This document shows, piece after piece, positions 22,561 to 32,115 of a stretch of 64,000 nt of DNA. Positions within the stretch are counted from its first letter, which is position 1, and the number at the start of each line of letters is the position of its first letter. Below the pieces are notes generated by a model, which made no database searches, was not told the DNA's origin, and was given only the letters and a program-made list of their open reading frames with translations. The position numbers and the translations under genes are program-made. The DNA is from Monosporascus cannonballus (lineage: Eukaryota; Ascomycota; Sordariomycetes; Xylariales), in the NCBI GenBank assembly GCA_004154925.1, contig QJNS01000066.1, forward strand, positions 1 through 64,000. Reading direction: 5' to 3'.

Positions 22561-25019
22561 CTTAATAAAAATGAAGTGATATAGTAGCTTACCCTCCGTA
22601 GCCGACAGAGGGCGGATAAGTTCGTTTGGAGCCCAAGTTCTCGAATTCGATAAGCCTAGGGCGTGTCGAGCCTCTTCAACGGAGACACCCAGACAGGGTC
22701 ACATTGATTGCAGTCGATAGCTTCCATTTTGGCATTGATGAGTAGGGCACTGGACTTGAATTGTTATTGCTAGAAATTCGAGCTAAAAGAAGCTCCGTAT
22801 CGCTTAGCCAGATTTCCACCGCCCGCCAGGAGACACCCCGGAAGCGGCCAGATCCATGCATATTCCGCGACAAGCCTTTTTCTCGGGTTACGACCATGTG
22901 GGGTCGTGCGGACGGTCACCTTGCATGCCCTTTCCCGAAGTGTAAAGCGAGGGAGTCTTTGTTTGATTACGGGCATTCCTCCAAAAGCCACGTCTACCAC
23001 GGTCATCACGTCCCTTTACGGTCGGATAAGGCAAGACTGGACTCCTGGGCAGGGTCAGACGGCATATCGAGCCCGAAGCCCGAATTATTTCGGTGGCCTG
23101 CAGCAAGTAGGGGGCGTCGGAGGCAGCAGTTCCGAGTTATCATCGCCCCGGACGAATATTATTCTTAGATCAGGGAACAAGGGAAGGAGTGACAAGGATG
23201 TTCATGTGCACGATTAAGCTGATCAACAGAAAAGGTTGCATATAGAGGGTCGGAAATGATAACTATCTGACTGGATTCCGGCTCTATGGAACAGTGGCTA
23301 GGAAGCCTTATATATAATATGCGACCCCCGGAATAAGGTTATTCCTGGGTGCTAACATTGCTTCCAGCCTTGATGACTACCCTTTTTCTGCGACATCATT
23401 TAACGAGCCACCACAGACATCGAAAATAGTCCTCAAGAGATTACATGGAGAAAGACGTCAAGGACCACCTCACAAACGGAAAATAAATCTCAAAACAAAG
23501 TGTAGAGGTATGTCCTATTTAAGCAAGTCAATATGTGTAGTATTCTTGATGTCTCGACAGGAAGGGCATGCATGTTATATGTACAGACATGTAGAAGTAA
23601 GAATCAACTGAACTATTACCAACTTCGAAATCCACATTACCGTTTATATCACCCTATCTTCCAATAGCGGGCTATAGCGGCCTACCGGTAGACCGTAAAC
23701 CTCCGCTCCCACTTATTCGTATGCCATATGTCGGAATTGTCGGCATTATTCGACCGCATCGTGGGCTATCTTTAAATATAATGTATGGACTGGCCGCCGT
23801 CGGCGCATTTAAGATCTCCGGTACCAACTGGGTAGCAAAATCGGCCAGTTTGGCCTAAGGAACCATAAACTAACAGTTGCAGCTACCCTGTCGACCCTCG
23901 TGGTCGGCCTATTTTAAGTAATTTGCGTATATCGCTGTAGAGATCGTTGTCTTTTTGAGGGAGTTCCGCGCTTATGGTGAATCCTTTTGTGGGGATGACG
24001 TCTAGGAATCTGGAGCTTAGCTCCGTGAAAAGTGGACCTACCCCTATTCGAGGTGGCGAAGAATAGGAATATTCTTTCATATTCGTCACCACTCTTTACA
24101 TCCATATATACGTTACTCTTGGTCATCCCTTAATTAATAATCGAGATAATGGACTAATAAGTACACAGATTAATTATTAATACGGTTATTTACCGAGATG
24201 TATAGCCTAGCTTCCTCGCAAGCTGTTGCAGGAATTCCATAATTATTTATACAGCGTGATACAATGCAGAGTCGACACTCCTTGGGTCTCCCCTACTCGT
24301 TTTCCCATCCAAATCCTTGCAGGGTAGCCCCTTCTTCTGTTTCAAATTCTAAAACGACGCTTTGATGTTTTTGACTTTAAGCGGGTGCTTTCGGATCGGC
24401 GTCTTTCGGGGGGGACTTGACCCTCTTTGTCCGTTACGGATACTCGCATGTCGGACCATAAGGAGAGTACGCAGCCCTGCTGCTATCTTCAGCTGCTGCT
24501 GTCTTAGAGCAGGTCCCTAGCAGATTACTTCTTCATCAGAACTTCGCAGCCTGTCACCAACGTAAAGCCCCGGAGACGCCATCCTAAAGAACCCTTGCCA
24601 AACCGACCTAAGACATAAGCGGACTTTCGTCTCCAACTGGTTGAAAAAGCGCAAGTTAACCCTGCGCGACAGAAGCAGTCGGACATCTTACGGAGTGTTG
24701 ATGCTCACTGTACTAAACTTGCCAGACAAACGCACAGCGGAGGAACGCGGAGGCACATAACAGGGACCAAGTTAGGGGATAAGGACGCGCTGATTATCAA
24801 ATTAAAGGAGGACTGTCATCTGAAGTGGGACGAGTAGGCGGTTGAGCTCCAAATTCCAAGTGTAGGAGCCAGGGCACCCTGCGGGTAAAATACTTAACGA
24901 AGTTAAAGAACTCCTGTGGTCGAAGCAGAGTGGAGGTTTCTTGAATGCTCCAGATTACCGCAAGGCAAAGATTCAAATACTATATCAGCGTACTCCCCTT
25001 GAACCTTACTTTAAGAAAG
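22561..25019. other. gene-less stretch upstream of the PKS relic, with repeat copy 2
   Basis: At 22680-23110 the minus strand has weak coding-like pieces that could be displaced PKS sequence, too degraded to call. Copy 2 of the dispersed repeat lies at 23214-23410. Around 24130-24260 the sequence becomes A+T-rich. At 24270-25000 nothing is recognised. Confidence 0.35.
23214..23410 (+). repeat. dispersed repeat, copy 2
   Basis: The second copy of the repeat at 10776-10960, same orientation. It shares TAAGCTGATC, the CTAGGAAGC block and the exact GGAATAAGGTTATTCC palindrome-like core, with diverged sequence between. The two copies bracket the phosphate-carrier-side intergenic region, SDR, FAD-oxidoreductase tail, Rossmann gene and the PKS relic. 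Confidence 0.6.
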
Positions 25020-25889
25020 CTAAGAAAATGGTACATCCAGAGACATCCTCATGACCGTCATGCGCCCCACCCGAGTACCGATGGCAATCGCCGATCCATC
25101 ACTTGAAACCTCTGAATTCCCAGGTCGGCAATCAGGTGGAAGCCATATTGCGCCACGACCACACCACGTAATCCAAGAACTGTCGCCACTAAGATCCCAC
25201 GTTAGCTTCGTCCCGAATCCTTGATCAGAAGGTACTTGGTCATTGGATTCGATCACGAGCGAACTCCTATCGCCAATGCGATTGCGACCACTGTGATTGT
25301 CGGTAGAATTGTCGACGCTAAGGAGGATGCTGCCGGCATTAGTTTGAAGCCGCAGTCTGGAATCGCTCAAGCTCTCAAAGCGTAAACTGGAAACAGCGCT
25401 GCCCATACGCTCAGTGCGGACCTCGTTGCCCGACCCCGCATCCCAGATCCTTATGGTATGGTCGTCCGACCTTGATGCGATACGGCTGCCATCCGGCGAA
25501 AACGCCACTGAGGTAACCCAGTTATTATGGCCCTTTAACGTACGGATTTCCCTGCCCAAGTTCGATTTCGCATCCCAGAGTTTTACGGTATTATCGTCCG
25601 ATCCCGATGCGATGCGGCTGCCATCCGGCGAAAACGCCACCGAGGCAACGCAATCGCGATGGCCCTCAAGCGTTTGAAGACATGGGCTCCAATTCTGCTC
25701 GACAATTGGCTTTGTTAGAACCCAACTGGGCTCTTCCACCGCAAACGATCCGCGGATAATACTGTTCACTCGAGTAAACAACAATGCCGATACATATGTT
25801 TGCAGTGGAGCTTGTTCGATAATCCATCGGTTCTGTAAAATTAACCGATATGCGTCTTTAATGAGGTCAATGAAAGCATTACGCCTCAC
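25020..25889 (-). pseudogene. WD40 tail of a NACHT-type STAND receptor (HNWD/NWD-like), truncated
   Basis: The 289-codon frame opens after a stop with GTG, not ATG, and the first ATG lies far inside, so it has no proper start. The beginning (FIDLIKDAYRLILQNRWIIE, EQAPLQTYVSALLFT) is the linker that sits between NACHT and WD40 in fungal NLRs. Two WD40 repeats follow (TLEGHRDCVASVAFSPDGSR, SDDNTVKLWDA; then LKGHNNWVTSVAFSPDGSRI, SDDHTIRIWDA) and a typical closing module (GDSSWITWCGRGAIWLPPDC, AIAIGTRVGRM). The upstream NACHT ATPase and any effector domain are absent. Known: these receptors act in non-self recognition and some cause heterokaryon incompatibility. The two repeats are nearly identical in DNA over their core. 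This is a remnant; if expressed it could not oligomerise as an NLR. Confidence 0.8.
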
Positions 25890-27787
25890 AGTCTAAATCA
25901 CTTAACGGTTGGTTACGTGGTTTTCGTACAGTTAAGAGTCGGAAATGCCTACCGTGAAAGTAATTCTAAGCCTAGTGAGAGAGAAGACTCCGTTCGTAAC
26001 AACGCCGAGGAGACTCAACGCTTCAAGCCAGTGCAGGAAGTGATGTCGGAAAAACGTGCTGATCAAGTCGCGCAGGGGGGGTGCTCTTTGAAGGTGTGGA
26101 AAGCTGCCTGACCGCGTTTACTAGCCGAGAACGCCGGCTTCTCTGAACACCGCTCATGTCTGCGTTACAGACGTGGTCGATCCAGTATGCACAGGAATAC
26201 CCCACTCGAAGTAAAGGATCGTGCGCAGGTGGACCCATCACTTCATGGATAAGTGTCCCGGGCCAGGATAATTACCGAAATCGATGCTCATATCCTAAAA
26301 CTAGGCCCCTTTATGCACAATTCATATAGCACGCTTTCCTACCCACCAAGCAAGCCTCTTCGTCAGTATATGCATATGCATGCTTGCCGTCAAGCCCTTG
26401 CTCCGGTGTTTAAGCAAGATTGATTGATGTTGCTTGGGGCAAAGATCTGGGTCTCCAGGCGGCATTCCGGATCGGCCCGCACGAATTCGGGAGCTAAGGA
26501 AACACCCGCATCCTATGCAGGCCAGTGGAGATTAAACATTATACAAAAGGTTCATTGGGAAGGGCCATCATTTGAGAGTTCGATCCCGATATGGAGAATA
26601 CCGTCTACATGTAGAAAGTCGAACCATTCAGTTACGGGAACATAAACCTAAGTCCCTTCGCAAGATAGGTGGCGGAACAAAAACACGACACTTGTTTGTA
26701 CAGCCTGTTTCCTCTCATATTCTGTGCAGTGATATTTATATTATCTCATTTTCCCAGCTGTGTACCAGGTACTGTGATATATCCTGTATTGATATATGGC
26801 GTGTCCTGGGCTATGTAGTGTACTAAGATATAGCGTGCCGCGGGATACGTATGGTGCTGAGATACGTTGCGTCCTGGGATGGATGCACTTGGATATGTCA
26901 TGTACTGGTGTATTCTGAGCCTAAATTTGTGCGACCTTACCCCAGGATTCGGTGTTGTCCCTCAAGGTTCCCGCCAGTGGAGATGAAGGCAAAGCGTAGC
27001 GCGAAGCATTCAGGCTCTATTTCGAGTTAGCTCCGGCGGGGCGACTCAGCGTAGCCATTTACTGCCAAGACTTGCTCGGTAGTGGCAGCACAAGCAGATT
27101 ATTTGCCCTGTTGAGACGTGTCGGCGGTATTGCTATCCTTGTGGGAGAAAAAGGCGAACGAATGCTTACTTTGTAGCAATATCCCGTATTGTCTCCAATT
27201 TGACAGTTCTCTGTTGTTACCCGGTATCGATGTGGTCAGAACCATATTCTGTCGCTTGTCTGGACGTGATCGGAAGGGTAGGACTGTGCATCGCTAAACA
27301 GTGGATGCAACCGACGGGCCCGCTGTGATGTCTCTACTGATGATTGATAGAACGGCCCTGTGTTGGGTCTTGCGCTCTTGCGGCGAGTACGGCGACGACC
27401 AAGTCTTCAATGAAATGCCATGGCGGAACGGGGATCCCCTCACGGGGTGCCGCGATTCCTAGTATTTGGCGGGGTTGCGATGTTTATTCCCTTACTTAAC
27501 GAGTCCGAAATTGCACCACCCGCCGCAATCTAGTGGTTGTAGCCAATCGGAGGGAGGTCAATTTAGGAGTGGTCGGGAACGCGTCTGCTGGCCAAGATCT
27601 CGGTCCGTTCTCAAGGGCCCGAGCTAGGTCCGACTACATCTTTGAATCCTCCGGGCAATCCGATATAATCTTCTAGTCGTGGTAATCATAAATAATCTAT
27701 TTACTACTTATCTTTTCTTCCTCGCATTACCTACATCTACAGCTGCTATAAGCTCCCAACTCCATCGGCGGCTACATAACGGCATCT
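25890..27787. other. gene-less stretch with a degenerate tandem repeat
   Basis: The 5' part where a NACHT domain should lie shows no recognisable motif on either strand. A degenerate tandem repeat occupies 26770-26918. Nothing else is recognised up to the DUF3435 relic. Confidence 0.4.
26770..26918. repeat. degenerate tandem repeat, about 31-36-base unit
   Basis: About four to five imperfect units are seen, each with a GATAT/GATAC core, a GCGTCCTGGG-like middle and a GTACT/GTGCT-like end. Spacings between cores are about 36, 34 and 31 bases. It lies in non-coding sequence. Confidence 0.55.
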
Positions 27788-29348
27788 TCACTTTCGCTGC
27801 CTCTGTCCCCTAGCCATTTCGCGGTGCTTGGCTTTCTTCAATCGTCTGCACCGGACCTGGTCTGACGATCCAAGCGGGACCTTGTGGATTCGCTTGACAT
27901 GACCCCGGAAATCGCCCAAGTGCTGAAACTTCTCCTCGCAACAATGAGGGCGGTCACACCGTATCAATTCCCCACGCCGCTCGGCACGCTCCGGTGTTTC
28001 CAAGTAACTATCGTCAAAGTGGTCGTTTCTAACAGTCGGGCGGCAGAATTTAAATGCTCGTTCCGCGGGCGAAAGATGCTCATCGCCCAAGCAGTCAGGG
28101 CATTGGGTTGGGTCCATGAGCAGCGTAAACGGGGTCCGGCTCGGGAGATGGTCGTTTGACGGGCGGCTCGGCCTGCGCCTGTACCCAGACGCGGTCGCGC
28201 TTTACCGCCTCCCTCTTGTCGTATAGGGCCACCTGGTTATCGATGGTCTCGACTCGTAGTTGGAAGATCTCTTCGTCGGTCAAATCTGCAGGCTGGTAGT
28301 ATAAGATCTCAACGAGCCAGGTACGTTCGGGTATGTAAAGTTCGATCACCGGGTCGGCATACTCCACCTTTTCGTCCTCCTTCTCTTTTCATGCCTACCT
28401 CTCGATAGCCTGGGTGGGGCTGTTAGAAAAGTACCACTTTCGGCCTTTTCTGGTTATCCACAACCTCGGCAGGTCGCGCTCCGGTATACGATAGGAGCGG
28501 GTAGCGGCCGGCCAGCTGGACGCGGTGCCACTCGGCAGGGAAGACGCTGGTGCCGTATGCTATGTTGAAGGTCAGGGTGACCCGCAGTTCGTCCACGCCG
28601 ACAACCAGCTTGCACGATCTTCCGTGCTCGGAAGCCAAAGCGAGGAATCAATACCCTTTCGTGATACTACCAGCACGTCAGCGGATATTCCGTGTCCGAT
28701 CCGCCTAGAGCGGCGGCCAGAAACGCCTTTGTCGTATCTCGTAAACTTCCTTGGCGTCATTCCTATCCATCAAACGGGCAGTGACGCAGGTGTAAAGCTG
28801 GAATTGACAAATGTACACCTTCGACGAGCCCACGATTTGATTCTGGATATTTTCCAGACGTAGAGGGAAAAGTCCACCGTCATTTCGCGTCGGAGGTTCT
28901 CGATCGTCGGTCGCCACTCCCCCAACCGATTTGCCTCGCAGCACCTAGATCCCGCGACATTAGCTAGCGACTCGACGGGATGCCTGGAGGAAGAGAGAGG
29001 TGCAACGTACCGCTTCCATATCCCCAACACACCGCCGATGTTGACCTCAGTCTCGTCCGCAGACTTTTGCTTGATGAAGCAGATGCACTGCAGCTGCTTC
29101 CGGCGAGCGGCGTGCTGCTCGATTGACAGCGAAGCCGGCCGCTTCGTGGCTCTGGTCTCTTGGGCAGTGATACGCTTGAGGAAGTCTGCCTGATACTCCC
29201 CCTGGGGAGGGGGATTTAAGTTCACCTTGGAGCGGACGGGAATGGCTAGGGATCGTGCCATCCGAGCAGTTTGTCGAGTGGAAGATCGATTGCCGCCGCT
29301 GGGAGGCCCTTCATCCGACGACAGCTTGAACAGAGGCGTTGCCGCCAT
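27788..29348 (-). pseudogene. DUF3435 (FluG-type) tyrosine-recombinase relic with C2H2 tail
   Basis: Start ATG 29348 (MAATPLFKLSSDEG). The N-terminal part is basic, and at about 29010 the frame meets a probable intron (GTACGTTGC... to LGEWRPTIENLRREM). Next come VYICQFQLYTCVTARLMDRN at about 28810 and, in another frame at 28640-28430, TSVFPAEWHRVQLAG with YTGARPAEVV. That last motif looks like the DUF3435 core, with the Arg of the first catalytic motif of tyrosine recombinases. After 28430 the core is missing up to a C-terminal part (RTWLVEILYYQPADLTDEEI; CPDCLGDEHLSPAERAFKFC; HLGDFRGHVKRIHKV) typical of the zinc-finger-bearing tail. The distal catalytic residues (second Arg and Tyr) were not found. 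Frameshifts and the internal deletion make it non-functional. Some DUF3435 proteins are the 'captain' recombinases of Starship elements; many others are not. Confidence 0.72.
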
Positions 29349-30252
29349 AATGGCGGATGAACGCAGTGCTGGCTGGCCGTGCTCGACCTGGGCAGCCGGA
29401 ATTAGCTCCCAGGCGCATGGCTTGTTGGATGACTGAGACAGGAAAAGGAATGTCGGGAACAGAATACGGGATGTTGCAGTGCGACTGGAAAGATCACTTT
29501 GCGCTAGCCCATCAAATAATGAGCTATGAGCTCCCGGAGGGATGCGGCGGGCTTGGGCTCTTGGTACCAAGCTTAACCCTTAGGTATGACTGGTTGCATT
29601 GACAACACCGTTCCCCTGACGTTTGTAACCGATGATGTCCAAGAATTAATAACAGAGAGCGTAGGGGCCGTGCAAGCTTCGAGACGACGCTTCGATGCGG
29701 CAGCAAACGGTCTAGGGTGCGGACAAAGCTACGGAAAGGGCATTTACGAACGGATGCGGATGTTCATTCAAGTACAAAGGAGTAAGTAATCGTGTTGGAA
29801 AATTTCTATGGAGATAGAACTCGGCTCCCCTAAGGGATGGGATTGTGTGCTCGAGATGCTGACTCCCTCCAGCCTCAGAACGCAGAGGTACCGCAAGGCA
29901 TAATTAAAGTTTGAAGCCGGAAACTATGTCTATGTGTTCGTACTCTAGGCGCGTGGACGGCCGAAACAGAAGTGGTTGGGATCCCGTCAGCAAGTTCGTG
30001 GCAATTTATTAATTCTCCTGTATGGGGTGCAATCTAGGTTGGGGTGGGCCACATTATGTGCTTCTCCTTTGCTGATATCGGCTGTTTATCCCTTTGTTTC
30101 TGTAATCCTAGGGACACTAATCAAGGGGCTTTTAAAAAATCACCATAACCGCTGACAGATCTACTCTATACAGACGCACTCGATTTATGCTCCGCTCCAT
30201 CCGGGGACTCCTCTCTGCTCGCCAGAGCACTGCACCACTTCGCGGGGACCGT
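29349..30252. other. intergenic
   Basis: No gene is recognised between the DUF3435 relic and the P450. If the relic were a captain, the element edge would be expected here, but no target duplication or terminal repeat could be identified by eye. Confidence 0.35.
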
Positions 30253-32115
30253 TCATTTCTTCTCCTGCCCGTACGTGTCCATGGCCAAGTCATTCCTCGA
30301 GTAGAAGGTTGACATCCTGTACTTGGTCTCGCCACGATATTGTTCGAGCTCCTGCAGTGCCTGCCTGCCCTCCCGCTCGATGGTCTGGCGGATCTCATCG
30401 CTGCGCGGTGTGATGTTGCATTCAAACGGCTGGGGACGCATGTTGAGCCCGTCTCTGCAGGGTGAGGGTGTTAGCCAGACTCTCCTTGTTCCTTTTGTCT
30501 TGGCGAGGAATGGGGAGCGAATTAACCGACTCACGTATAATTGAAAATGTCGACCTCGGCCGTGCTCCCGTCGGGCCGGGTCTTCTTCTTGATGTTGAAG
30601 CCCCACAGCACCCGCGCGACCGTAATCCACGTCCCCTGCTCGGCCAGCGCCTGCCCCGAGCACACCCTGCGGCCCCACCCGAACGTCATGTAGCCTTTCT
30701 CGTTGGGGAAGGGCCGGTTGTCCGGGTGCCCCGGCAGATATCTGTTGGGGTTGAACCGGTCCGGGTCCGGGAACTCGCGCTCGTTGTGGTGGATGGCCCA
30801 CACGTTCCCCTGGATCCACGCGCTCTTCGGGATCAGCCAGCCTTTGTAGTAGTCGTCCTGCGTGGGCGCGTGGGGCTGCCCTCCGATAATGGCCACAGAT
30901 CGCCACCGCAGTACCTCCTTGACAAACGCCTTGACGTAGGGCATGTTGTCCTCGTCCTCCCAGGTCGGGCTCCGGTGCGGTCCCACCACGCGGTCGAGCT
31001 CCTCCCAGGCCGGGACGAGGGCCTCGGGGAACGCGCAGCAAGCGAGGATGAACGTGATGAGTGTCGAACTACTGGTGTCGGATCCCGCCCCGAACAGGTT
31101 CCCCGTCAGCGAGGAGATCTCGGCCTCCTGGAGATTGTACTTCTCGCGCTCGTTGAGCAGGTGGTTGACGAAGGAGTCCTCGTGGCCCTCCTTCTGCGCG
31201 GCCTCGTCGGCGAGCGCGTAGAAGAAGTGGAACGCCCGCTTCTTACCCAGGCCGTACTTCCAGGGGGCGATCTCGTTAGGGAACCGGGCCAGGAAGGGGA
31301 ACGTCTCCATGAGCATGGGGAACTTCTTCCCCGGCACGTTGAGGTCAGCGGCAAGGTGCATCATGGCGATGACCTCGGTGATGATGGGGTCGTCCCAGCT
31401 CTCGACGCGCCGGCCGAAGGCGATGATGGAGACGACGCTGGTGGCGTATCGCTCGAAGTGCTTGACGTAGTCGTCGGGCGCGCGGAGCAGGTCGTGCGCC
31501 ACGAGCCGGCTCTCGTTGTTCTGGAACTGCCGGTACTTGCGCACGGACTGGATGCCGACGGCGTGGTGGAGGAGCTTGCGGTGGGCGCGCCACCTCTCCC
31601 GCTCCTCGGGGGTCTCCGTGTACATGTTGAGCAGGTTGTCCTGGCCGGCACCCAGCTCGGCGAAGACGAGCATCCTCGGCCGAGACGAGTAGACGCCCGC
31701 GCGCTTCTCGAAGAGGTCCGATGCCGCCCAGGCATCGTTGATCCATATCGTGGGGTTCCTAGCTGGGGTTAGCCCTTGCGCTCATAGTACATAAATCACG
31801 CGTGTATAGTTTACCGTCCAATCCATATCGTAATAAGCTCAGCCTTGTATTGCTTGGAAAGCTCTTCAAACCAGATCCATGGCTTGCAATCAGGGAGCAT
31901 GAACGTGTTCCCGACTATTGGCCAGGGAAATGGACCCGGTGGCTATAGGTTCTTAGTCCTAGTTGTCGTACGCTTAACCTCGACGTCGGAGTCTCCTGAC
32001 GTACCAACTTGGATCTCATCCATAGCATATATGCAGAGTCGATTACCACTGCGATTACGCCAATCTCCAGAGCCCACAGGAGGAGACTCCAAGGCCGGAC
32101 TTGGTCGAACAGCAT
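30253..32115 (-). CDS. cytochrome P450 monooxygenase
   Basis: Exons 32115-32005, 31942-31815, 31758-30535 and 30454-30253 give an uninterrupted 554-aa protein; all three introns have GT-AG ends and keep frame. Residues about 9-30 form a membrane anchor (SLLLWALEIGVIAVVIDSAY). The Pro-rich hinge PPGPFPWPIVGN follows directly across intron 1. Other signatures are the I-helix GAGSDTSSS near residue 305, the ExxR of KEVLRWR, and the haem loop FGWGRRVCSGQ with the Cys ligand near 445. It would be an ER-bound oxidase using electrons from P450 reductase. The hinge and overall pattern resemble the O-methylsterigmatocystin-oxidase-like group of fungal P450s, substrate unknown. It is intact although its neighbours on both sides are relics, so it may be a surviving tailoring gene or be retained for another role. 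Confidence 0.9.

Noticed and set aside
22680..23110. possible displaced KS segments upstream of the PKS start
   Set aside because: A piece resembling the NQxGxT region of KS can be imagined on the minus strand, but the match is too weak and would require a rearrangement; not called.
26520..26640. tRNA-like T-arm (GAGTTCGATCCCG)
   Set aside because: No matching A-box, anticodon arm or acceptor stem around it.
30462..31772. 436-codon plus-strand open frame
   Set aside because: It lies wholly antisense to the P450, whose exons, splice sites and signature motifs are all in place; a GC-rich shadow frame.
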